Source: an uncultured Muribaculaceae bacterium (GTDB taxonomy: Bacteria; Bacteroidota; Bacteroidia; Bacteroidales; Muribaculaceae). From it: a stretch of DNA of 64,000 bases. A program made the position numbers and the translations under genes. Numbering within the stretch: position 1 is the stretch's first letter; each line of letters begins with the position of its first letter. Positions 25,493 to 32,961 of this stretch are shown here, one piece after another. The stretch is from contig CAJTTG010000002.1 in assembly GCA_910579185.1 (NCBI GenBank), positions 1-64,000 of the forward strand. Direction: 5' to 3'. The notes beneath the pieces were generated by a model. The model was not told the DNA's origin and ran no database searches. It saw only the letters and a list, made by a program, of their open reading frames with translations.

Positions 25493-26473
25493 TTAGATGG
25501 TCACACCCGGACAAGGACCGGCGAAGAACTCAGTGATGTAGAGCCAGACAGGACAGGCGACCACGAAGAGGATAACACTGAGGGTCAGCGATGAGGTGCC
25601 GGTGGCTACATAGACATCGTATTCGTCGGCGATGATGATACCGGAGAATGCCGGTGGCAGTGCACATGCGACAACGAGCATGTAGAGGTTCATTGTATCC
25701 ATGTGGCAAAGCATACCTACGGCGAGAGCCATTGCCGGCATCATAATCAGTTTGAGGATAGAGCCGAGTACAGCCTGCCAGTTGATGGTGACTTTAATAG
25801 CCGACAGGGTGATACCGGCAGAGAACACAGCCATTGATGCATTGGCCTTTGCGATAAGGTTGAATGACGGGCTGAAATCTTTCAGCCATGGAATTCCGGC
25901 GAGAACCCAGACTACGGCGAGGATAGGAGCCCAGGCCACAGGCTGTTTAAGGGCGTTGATCACAGGTTTCCAGGCGCTTTCCTTTTTTGCTCCGGGCTGC
26001 TGCTTATCGAGCGACGCGTTCATAAGGGAAAGACCTACCGGAATGCCGATCGCGTTCACCACGATGCCTACGATGGCCACAACGAGGGCTACCGACGCAT
26101 TGGTTCCGAAGATAGGCTCAAGAACGGCAAACCCGAGGAAGCCGATTGTAGGAGAACCGTTGATCAACGCTGCGACGGCACCGTCGGCACCGGTGTTTTT
26201 CTTGAAACACTTTGCAAAGATGAAATAGACGATCATGAAGCAGGCCATGATCACAACTGTTGATACCAAGGTGACTTTCAGGTCACGGGCAAGCATTTCA
26301 CGGCTTGACTGCACGATAGAGATGAACAATGCTGCCGGCAATGCGTAGTCGAGCACAACCTTGTTGAATTTCTTTGAATCGTCGCCATTGAACACGCCTC
26401 TTTTGCCGGAGATAAAGCCGACGAGCATGATCACCACGATCGGGACGATAGCATAGAGAATGATGTGTAACAT
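25493..26473 (-). CDS. AEC-family permease, candidate oxalate/formate transporter
   Basis: This 326-aa protein has about ten hydrophobic helices and no large soluble domain, as in the auxin efflux carrier (AEC) family. Its N-terminus is MLHIILYAIVPIVVIMLVGF, followed by the charged loop GKRGVFNGDDSKKFNKVVLDYALP typical of the family, and the protein is split by a hydrophilic linker near residues 150-170. It is downstream of frc and oxc on the same strand. In E. coli the frc-oxc homologues yfdW/yfdU are followed by yfdV, also an AEC permease, so uptake of oxalate or exchange with formate is a reasonable inference. No OxlT-type gene is recognised in the window. Confidence 0.85.
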   Translation of the reverse strand: MLHIILYAIVPIVVIMLVGFISGKRGVFNGDDSKKFNKVVLDYALPAALFISIVQSSREMLARDLKVTLVSTVVIMACFMIVYFIFAKCFKKNTGADGAVAALINGSPTIGFLGFAVLEPIFGTNASVALVVAIVGIVVNAIGIPVGLSLMNASLDKQQPGAKKESAWKPVINALKQPVAWAPILAVVWVLAGIPWLKDFSPSFNLIAKANASMAVFSAGITLSAIKVTINWQAVLGSILKLIMMPAMALAVGMLCHMDTMNLYMLVVACALPPAFSGIIIADEYDVYVATGTSSLTLSVILFVVACPVWLYITEFFAGPCPGVTI

Positions 26474-26816
26474 ATCTTGATTAATAAAAAGTTAGAGTAA
26501 AAAGAAACGGTTTTTTGAAACAGAGTGGGGATACAGTCGCGGAGTATTGGACGAATTAACGGATCTAAATGGTCGGATCAGGAGCGGAATTCTGTGTCAG
26601 GCCGGTCGTCGGTGTGAGCCGGAAAAAGGCTGAACGGAGATTCTGGACTCGAAAAAATCAGATAGTTCACATTTTTATCTTGGTAGGTCAGAGTGCCAAT
26701 GCTCAGGCGGAAGTGCATCGGTGGGTATTTGCATCGGTTTGTGCCGGGATTCTATCCGCCGGCACTTCCGAGAGCATCTGAGGCGGCAATTGACCTTGCA
26801 ATTGCCCTCGACATGT
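26474..26816 (-). promoter_or_regulatory. 343-bp spacer with competing hairpins between oxc and permease
   Basis: No gene is seen. Right after the oxc stop there is an 8-bp perfect hairpin (26785-26792 with 26799-26806). Further on, a long imperfect hairpin pairs 26699-26716 with 26762-26777 (ATGCTC and GGAAGTGC arms). A second hairpin pairs GTGCCGG 26741-26747 with CCGGCAC 26759-26765. The last two share bases 26762-26765 and cannot form together. This could be an RNA switch, a processing region or rho-dependent terminator; no ligand class was recognised. Confidence 0.45.
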
Positions 26817-28562
26817 TTATACGGTGTATTCAATTAATGGTGTAGGGTTGAGGTAGCCGATGTGGCCTGACTCTTTGCCGGAGTCGGCAGCCAGCTGGAC
26901 GTCGATCACGCACGGTTTCTTTGATGCGATGGCCTCGGTCAGGGCTTTGCTCAATTCTTCGGGGGTGGTGACATAGTAGGGTGTGGCTCCGAAAGCCTCG
27001 CCTATCTTGTCGTAACGGGCATTGATGTCGAGTGTTGTCGGCGCAGGAGCATTCTTGCCGGAAGGATCTTCGCCGACACCATTATAGATACCACCGTTGT
27101 TGAAGATCACTACTGTGCAGGGGAGTTTGTAGCGGCAGATCGTGGCAACGTCCATGCCGGAAAAACCGAAAGCAGAGTCACCTTCGATAGCTACGACGCT
27201 CTTGCCGGTGGCTACGGCGGCACCGATGGTTGATCCGATGCCCATTCCCATGATAGACCATGATGCGCAGTCAACGCGGTGGCGTGGGAGCGACATGTCG
27301 ATGGTGTCACGGGTGTCGTCGAGTGTGTTGGCACCCTCGTTGATGAGGATCACATCCGGATTTGCCTCAAGAATCGGTTTGATGGTGTTGAGGGCAGTCC
27401 AGTGGGTCATTGGCATTGCAGTAGCCGCTGCCTGTAGGCGTGCGGTGAATTTCTTGTTCTTTTCAGCTGATTCGGCCTGGAGGGATGAAACCCATGTAGG
27501 ATCAACGGACATCTTGTATTTGGGCAGTTCGGCCAGAAGGGCTTTCAGCGAAAGATTCATATCGCCTACAACCGGCGCTGCGATCGGTACGTTGCGGTCA
27601 ATTTCCTGCGGAGCAACATCGAGCTGAACGAATTTAACATCGGGATTCCACTTTCCACGTCCGAAAGAGAGCATCCAGTTGATTCGCGCTCCGATCACGA
27701 TAACCACGTCGGCCTGTTCCATGATCGTGCTGCGGCATGACAACGCACTCAATGGTGCGGCATCAGGCAGCAGACCTTTGGCCATGGACATGGCGAGATA
27801 GGGGAGTCGGTAGGTGTCCGACAGCTCCTTGATCAGATCCTCGGCCTGAGCCTGTGCGGCGCCTTTGCCGAGCAGGATAGCCGGTTTCTTAGCTGATGCG
27901 ATTATCTGTGCGGCGCGTGTGACAGCATCGGCATTCGGTGCTACCGGAGAGTAAAGATCGACGGGAGTGTAGAATAGCTTCTCCACATCGCTCCAGTTCA
28001 TGATCTCGCCCAAAGCCGGGGTTGTCATATCGATATAGACACCGCCCGGACGTCCGCTGACGGCTGCGCGGTAGGCGCGTGCCACAGCAACGGGAATGTC
28101 TTTTGCATAGCTGCAACGGAAGGCTGCTTTTACGTAAGGACGGGCGGCATTGAGCTGGTCGAGCTGTTCGTATGTGCCCATATCCATATCAACCATAGTA
28201 GGGTCGCTGGCTCCGGAGATCTGGATCATAGGATAGCAGTTGACCGTGGCGTTGATCGTGGCTGTCAGTCCATTGAGAAAACCGAGAGAGGAAACCGTCA
28301 TCAGCACACCGGGCTTCTTGGTCAGGAAGCCGTGTGTGGCGGCTGCCATGCCGGCCTGCTGCTCGAAACGGAAGCCGTAGTAATTGATGCCGACTTTCTG
28401 CATGGCGTAGGCAGCTTCCGTGACGGGAATGCCTACAAGGCCATAGACATCCATCAGTCCGAGGCGGCGTAGCGATTCGGCGAGAATGTACATGCCTGTC
28501 ACCTGTTCCGGGAACTGAGGTTTGGAGGCAGCGGCGGCATTTGTATTGTTAGTTGGATTCAT
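26817..28562 (-). CDS. oxc: Oxalyl-CoA decarboxylase
   Basis: Thiamine-diphosphate enzyme that converts oxalyl-CoA to formyl-CoA and CO2. The 581-aa sequence follows the Oxalobacter enzyme closely as I remember it: YGLVGIPVTEAA with the FRFEQQAG glutamate that activates TPP (about residues 50-70), SVSGRPGGVYID-like segment AVSGRPGGVYIDM (about 185), VLIGARLNW counterpart VIGARINWML, and the TPP motif EGDSAFGFSGMD...NNGG near 480-510. The frame is open to 28619, but ATG 28562 (MNPTNNTN) begins cleanly after the frc-oxc spacer. It works with Frc, which regenerates oxalyl-CoA from formyl-CoA and oxalate; the net product is formate plus CO2 and a proton is consumed. Confidence 0.95.
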   Translation of the reverse strand: MNPTNNTNAAAASKPQFPEQVTGMYILAESLRRLGLMDVYGLVGIPVTEAAYAMQKVGINYYGFRFEQQAGMAAATHGFLTKKPGVLMTVSSLGFLNGLTATINATVNCYPMIQISGASDPTMVDMDMGTYEQLDQLNAARPYVKAAFRCSYAKDIPVAVARAYRAAVSGRPGGVYIDMTTPALGEIMNWSDVEKLFYTPVDLYSPVAPNADAVTRAAQIIASAKKPAILLGKGAAQAQAEDLIKELSDTYRLPYLAMSMAKGLLPDAAPLSALSCRSTIMEQADVVIVIGARINWMLSFGRGKWNPDVKFVQLDVAPQEIDRNVPIAAPVVGDMNLSLKALLAELPKYKMSVDPTWVSSLQAESAEKNKKFTARLQAAATAMPMTHWTALNTIKPILEANPDVILINEGANTLDDTRDTIDMSLPRHRVDCASWSIMGMGIGSTIGAAVATGKSVVAIEGDSAFGFSGMDVATICRYKLPCTVVIFNNGGIYNGVGEDPSGKNAPAPTTLDINARYDKIGEAFGATPYYVTTPEELSKALTEAIASKKPCVIDVQLAADSGKESGHIGYLNPTPLIEYTV

Positions 28563-28591
28563 AGTGTTGGGTTTTGAATTTTGGAAATGAA

Positions 28592-28632
28592 GGCGGCTTG
28601 TGGATGGCGTCACGGCCATTCCGCAAGCCGCC
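28592..28632 (-). other. Strong intercistronic hairpin between frc and oxc
   Basis: A 9-bp perfect GC-rich stem (28592-28600 with 28624-28632) continues into GGATGGC/GCCATTCC with one bulge. No T-run follows on the minus strand. It may set mRNA stability or the frc:oxc ratio. Confidence 0.6.
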
Positions 28633-28674
28633 TGTATGTGAAAATTGTGTGCTATCAGGAATCAGATAATCTGA

Positions 28675-29970
28675 TTACATCTGTCCGTCGGCCAATGGCG
28701 CTGTTGTGCCGTTCTTGGCAAACGAAGCGATCTGGTCGGCTGTGTAGCCCAGAGATGTCAGCACTTCGTCGGTGTTGCCGCCAAGTGTAGGACACGGGCC
28801 GTAGGTAGGCTGATAGTTGGAGATGGTGAACGGACAACCCACGGTCACGAATTCACCGATCTTGCCACCCTGATTGATCTTGACGAGGGTGTTGCCGTCG
28901 TAGAGCGACTGGTCGTCCATAAGCTCCTTGGTTGAGATTACCGGGCCGACAGGTACTGCGGCAGCTGACAGCAGTTCGGTAACTTCATACTTATCCTTGG
29001 TGATGGTCCAGGCTTCGATACGTTTGTAGATTTCCTGTTTGTGTCTGTCTCGTGCATCGGCAGTATTGAAATCGGGATTGGTCAGCCAATCTTCAAATCC
29101 CAGTGCCTTGCATGCTTTCTCGAAACTTTTGGCATCGCGCTGGAGAATGACATATACGTAAGCATTTGGATCGGTTTCCCAGTTTTTACACTTATAAGTC
29201 CATCCCAGAACGCCCGAACCTTCCTGGTTGCCTGAACGGGGAACAAAGTCACCGAATTTCTCATTCGGATACTGTGGGAACTGTGTCAGGTAGCCGAGAC
29301 GGTCGAGGGTCAACTGATCTCGTGTCTTGATTCGGCAGAGGTTAAGAGATGCGTTGTGCATCGACTGATAGACGAAAGATCCCTCGCCGGTGCGCTCACG
29401 CTGCATCAGAGCCGCAAGCAGACCGATCAGAAGGTGCATACCGGAGTTGGAATCGCCGAGGGCGGCACCGCTCTGTGTAGGAACGTTGTCGGGACCCTGC
29501 CACCAGCCAGTTGTTGAAGCTGCGCCTGAGGTTACCTGTGCGATAGGTTCGTAGGCTTTCAGATCCTTGAATTTTGATGATAATGGGAAGCCCTTGATTG
29601 TTCCGTAGATACAACGGGGGTTGAGCTGATGAACAACTTCCCAGCTGAAGCCGAGTTTGTCCATTGCTCCCGGGTGGAGGTTCTCAACGAAAATATCAGC
29701 TTCCTTGATAAGTTTTGTCAGGATTTCCTTTCCGTCGGGGGTGGCGGCGTCGAGGGTCAGAGATTTCTTGTCGGAGTTGAGCTGAAGGAAGTAGTAGCTT
29801 GGTTCATCGGGGAGGAACTGGAGTTCCTTACGGGTTGCGTCGCCCGATCCGGGGCGTTCGATCTTTATGACTTCGGCTCCAAGCCAGGCAAGCATTTGAG
29901 TACATGAAGGGCCTGACTGTACGGCTGTAAAGTCGACCACTTTGATTCCTTGTAGAGGTGCGGTGTTCAT
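28675..29970 (-). CDS. frc: Formyl-CoA:oxalate CoA-transferase
   Basis: Class III CoA-transferase that moves CoA from formyl-CoA to oxalate. It has the family N-terminus GIKVVDFTAVQSGPSCTQML, the IKIERPGSGDATR motif (36-47), and the catalytic Asp173 in ALGDSNSGMHL, equivalent to Asp169 of the Oxalobacter enzyme. The later KCKNWETDPNAYVY and AAVPVGPVISTKEL segments fit Frc rather than CaiB. The 431 aa length is normal. It is the promoter-proximal gene of frc-oxc-permease. An MFS gene lies 95 nt upstream, separated by a hairpin at 30035-30057. Confidence 0.93.
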   Translation of the reverse strand: MNTAPLQGIKVVDFTAVQSGPSCTQMLAWLGAEVIKIERPGSGDATRKELQFLPDEPSYYFLQLNSDKKSLTLDAATPDGKEILTKLIKEADIFVENLHPGAMDKLGFSWEVVHQLNPRCIYGTIKGFPLSSKFKDLKAYEPIAQVTSGAASTTGWWQGPDNVPTQSGAALGDSNSGMHLLIGLLAALMQRERTGEGSFVYQSMHNASLNLCRIKTRDQLTLDRLGYLTQFPQYPNEKFGDFVPRSGNQEGSGVLGWTYKCKNWETDPNAYVYVILQRDAKSFEKACKALGFEDWLTNPDFNTADARDRHKQEIYKRIEAWTITKDKYEVTELLSAAAVPVGPVISTKELMDDQSLYDGNTLVKINQGGKIGEFVTVGCPFTISNYQPTYGPCPTLGGNTDEVLTSLGYTADQIASFAKNGTTAPLADGQM

Positions 29971-30034
29971 AATAATAGTGAATTATAGTAATTAAGAGAA
30001 TTAAGTGCTGTTTTTTCTACATTCACTATTACAA

Positions 30035-30057
30035 CAACCTTGCGTCGCAAAAGGTTG
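30035..30057. other. Inverted repeat between MFS and frc genes
   Basis: CAACC pairs with GGTTG and TTGC with GCAA around a short loop, with a 2-nt bulge. It could be a weak terminator for the MFS gene or an operator for frc. No TAnnTTTG box was found in this 95-bp gap. Confidence 0.4.
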
Positions 30058-30065
30058 GTTGGGCG

Positions 30066-31217
30066 TTATGCTTTTTCAGCTGCCGCCCTGTGGCTGAGGA
30101 TAAAGAGTGCTGTGGCTCCTATTATGGCGAATGGAATGCCGACCAAAGCCGGCGATGCCAGTCCGAGACCGTGATGGATGGCTATTCCTCCGAGCGATGC
30201 CGACATGGCATTGGAGACATTGAAAGCGATCTGTATGCCAGCACCGCCAAGCATCTCCCCACCCTTTGCATAGCGCACTATGAGATATTGAAGCGGACCG
30301 CCCACACCGAAGAGTCCGGCGGTGGCCACAAAGCAGAGTAGAATGGACGGGATCTTCATGCCGGAGCAGAAATAGACTGCCGGCATCACAAATATTAATC
30401 CTGCGGCAATGCATCCGGTCACGAGAGCCGCTCCATAGCGGTCGGAGAGTTTGCCGGCAAGAGCGTTGCCTACAACCATACCGGCTCCGGCCACCATCAT
30501 GATCCAGGTCATGGATGAGAGAGGGAACTGCGCCACATTGGTCATTATCGGATCAATGTAGCTGAGCCAGCAATACACACTTGCCTGTCCGAAGAAAACG
30601 CCGGTGTAGATCAGCCATGGGGCGGCATGGCGCAGGAAACGGAACTGACCTCTGATCCCGGCGTCGGGGAGGGGTGAGAGGTATGGCAGCCACAGACGCA
30701 TGCCACAATAGGCCATGGCTCCGAAAAGACTTACCAATCCGAATGCCATGCGCCAGCTCAGGACATTGCACACAAAAGTAGCCATAGGCACTCCCACCAC
30801 GTTGGCCACGGTCATGCCTCCTACCATCACGGCTACTGCTACAGCTCCCTGTCCGGGTTTGGCCAGACGGGAACAGACTATGGCTCCGGCACCGAAGAAA
30901 GCTCCGTGGGGAAGTCCGGAAATAAAACGTGCTGCCAGCAGGATATGGTATTCCGGCGAGAGCGCGGCCAGCAGGTTGCCTATGAAAATAGTGGCGGCAA
31001 GTATGAGCATGAGCTTTTTTAACGGCATACGCCTGAGCGCGATCAGCAGTGGAGATCCGACCGCGACGCCAAGAGAATATGCCGATATGAGGTGCCCTCC
31101 CTCTACGATGTTGACACCTATTCCGTTGGCCACTTCGCTAAGAATGCCCATCATGCCGAATTCGGCGATCCCGAGCGCAAATGTGCCTATAGCCAGTGAT
31201 ATGATGCTTCTATTCAT
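30066..31217 (-). CDS. MFS transporter (DHA1/AraJ-like)
   Basis: This 383-aa protein has twelve predicted membrane helices. The N-terminal part SIISLAIGTFALGIAEFGMMGIL and the loop-2 segment RRMPLKKLML are typical of DHA1 efflux permeases related to AraJ and sugar efflux proteins. A second-half loop, GKLSDRYGAALVTG, carries the MFS loop 8-9 pattern. The substrate cannot be inferred. It lies upstream of frc on the same strand but is separated by 95 bp with a hairpin, so membership in the oxalate operon is uncertain. It resembles drug/sugar exporters rather than the oxalate:formate exchanger family. Confidence 0.85.
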   Translation of the reverse strand: MNRSIISLAIGTFALGIAEFGMMGILSEVANGIGVNIVEGGHLISAYSLGVAVGSPLLIALRRMPLKKLMLILAATIFIGNLLAALSPEYHILLAARFISGLPHGAFFGAGAIVCSRLAKPGQGAVAVAVMVGGMTVANVVGVPMATFVCNVLSWRMAFGLVSLFGAMAYCGMRLWLPYLSPLPDAGIRGQFRFLRHAAPWLIYTGVFFGQASVYCWLSYIDPIMTNVAQFPLSSMTWIMMVAGAGMVVGNALAGKLSDRYGAALVTGCIAAGLIFVMPAVYFCSGMKIPSILLCFVATAGLFGVGGPLQYLIVRYAKGGEMLGGAGIQIAFNVSNAMSASLGGIAIHHGLGLASPALVGIPFAIIGATALFILSHRAAAEKA

Positions 31218-31239
31218 GAGTGATCCGTTTTTTTCGGCG

Positions 31240-31247
31240 CAAAGTTA
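31240..31247 (-). promoter_or_regulatory. Probable -7 box of the MFS gene
   Basis: TAACTTTG on the minus strand, 22 nt before the MFS start codon. There is no clear -33 element. It faces the promoter of the sulfatase gene on the other strand. Confidence 0.5.
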
Positions 31248-31268
31248 GTAATTATGGCTGATTCGCTA

Positions 31269-31299
31269 TTGTATGTGAGACGTAAAAACATTAACTTCG
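31269..31299 (+). promoter_or_regulatory. Promoter of sulfatase-fucosidase pair
   Basis: TTG at 31269-31271, 20 nt spacer, TAACTTCG at 31292-31299 (one mismatch to TAnnTTTG). The start site would be near 31305, about 43 nt before the sulfatase ATG. Confidence 0.6.
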
Positions 31300-31347
31300 C
31301 ATCGCGGACTTTTGTGCGTATATTTATTCAAAACCAATCAATAATCC

Positions 31348-32943
31348 ATGAATTGCAGATATCTTCCCATAATTCCCGGCGTTGCCATCTCTCTGGTCGC
31401 TATCCCGGCCACAGGCGCGGATAAATCTACAGATAGTGCCCGGCATCCGAATATTGTCTATATTATGACCGATGACCACACGGCGCAGATGATGAGCGCT
31501 TACGACACGCGCAATATCTCGACTCCGAATCTCGACCGCATTGCCGCAGATGGCGTGAGGTTCACAAATTCGTTTGTGGCTAATTCTCTCAGCGGCCCCT
31601 CGCGTGCATGCATGCTGACGGGCAAGCACAGCCACACCAATGGATTCCGGTCGAATGAAACGGATGTGTTCGACGGATCGCAGCCTACGTTCCCGAAATA
31701 TCTGCAACGTGCAGGTTATCAGACAGCCCTGATCGGGAAATGGCACCTGCACACACTTCCGACCGGATTCGACCACTGGGAGATTGTCCCGGGGCAAGGC
31801 GACTACTACAATCCGCAGTTTATAGAACAGACGGGGGACACGATAGTCCGTCATGGTTATCTGACAAATATCATCACGGATCAGGCAATAGACTGGATGG
31901 AGCGTGAGCGCGATCCCCGGAAACCATTCTGCCTGCTGATCCATCATAAGGCTATCCACCGCAACTGGCTTGCCGATACCTGCGATCTTGAATTATACGA
32001 GGATAGGACATTCGATCTGCCGGATAATTTCTATGATAAGTATGAAGGACGTGTGGCGGCTCAGCAGCAGGAAATGTCGATAGCCAGCGCCCACGACATG
32101 GATATAGCCTACGATAACAAGATGCTCATACCGGGGGAGAACACTCGTCTGCGCGGCAGTTATGAAAATATGCTGTCGCGGATGGATCCGGAGCAGCTCG
32201 CTCGATGGAATGCGCACTATGATCCCATAATTGCCGAATTCCGGGAAGCAGGACTTAGCGGCGACTCTCTGACAGAATGGAAGTTCCAGCGGTATATGCG
32301 CGATTATGCGAAGGTTGTGGCCTCGCTCGACCGCAATGTGGGGCGCGTGCTCGACTATCTACGCGATAATGGTCTGCTCGACAATACCCTTGTTGTATAT
32401 ACTTCCGATCAAGGCTTTTACATGGGAGAGCACGGATGGTTTGACAAACGGTTCATGTATGAAGAATCCATGCGCACGCCGCTTGTCATGATGCTTCCCG
32501 AGGGGTATGAGGCCAAGGGTGACATTGGAGAGATGGTGCAGAATATCGACTATGCACCGACGTTTCTTGATCTTGCCGGCGTTGAGGTGCCGTCGGACAT
32601 GCAGGGCGTTTCCATGCTCCCGTTGCTGAAAGGGGAGCATCCGGATGAATGGCGCGACTGTCTGTACTATCATTTCCATGAATATCCTGCCGAGCATGCG
32701 GTGAAACGTCACTATGGGGTGCGCGACTCCCGTTATAAGCTGATCCATTTCTATAATGATATTGACGAATGGGAGCTGTATGACCTGCAATCCGATCCTA
32801 CGGAGATGAAAAATATTTACGGACAGCCCGGAATGGAGGAGGTCACCGCCCGGATGATGGAGAAACTGCGTCAGGCTCAGATAGAATATGACGATCCTGT
32901 CCGTTTTGAGTATCCTATACCGGAGAAATATAATAATCTGTAA
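31348..32943 (+). CDS. Ser-type sulfatase, possibly GlcNAc-6-sulfatase-like
   Basis: Exported S1-family sulfatase of 531 aa. A signal peptide (about 1-24) is followed by metal-site TDDH (41-44). The formylglycine motif SGPSR has Ser82, in SGPSRACMLTGKHSHTNGF. The motif GKWHLH supplies active-site Lys and His, and TSDQGFYMGEHGWFDKR provides further metal and substrate residues. This pattern resembles N-acetylglucosamine-6-sulfatases, but subfamily assignment needs comparison. Ser-type maturation needs anSME, absent here. It is followed after 18 nt by a GH29 fucosidase, so the pair probably unmask sulfated, fucosylated mucin or milk-type glycans. Confidence 0.9.
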   Translation: MNCRYLPIIPGVAISLVAIPATGADKSTDSARHPNIVYIMTDDHTAQMMSAYDTRNISTPNLDRIAADGVRFTNSFVANSLSGPSRACMLTGKHSHTNGFRSNETDVFDGSQPTFPKYLQRAGYQTALIGKWHLHTLPTGFDHWEIVPGQGDYYNPQFIEQTGDTIVRHGYLTNIITDQAIDWMERERDPRKPFCLLIHHKAIHRNWLADTCDLELYEDRTFDLPDNFYDKYEGRVAAQQQEMSIASAHDMDIAYDNKMLIPGENTRLRGSYENMLSRMDPEQLARWNAHYDPIIAEFREAGLSGDSLTEWKFQRYMRDYAKVVASLDRNVGRVLDYLRDNGLLDNTLVVYTSDQGFYMGEHGWFDKRFMYEESMRTPLVMMLPEGYEAKGDIGEMVQNIDYAPTFLDLAGVEVPSDMQGVSMLPLLKGEHPDEWRDCLYYHFHEYPAEHAVKRHYGVRDSRYKLIHFYNDIDEWELYDLQSDPTEMKNIYGQPGMEEVTARMMEKLRQAQIEYDDPVRFEYPIPEKYNNL

Positions 32944-32961
32944 CCAACACCTTGTCATAAT

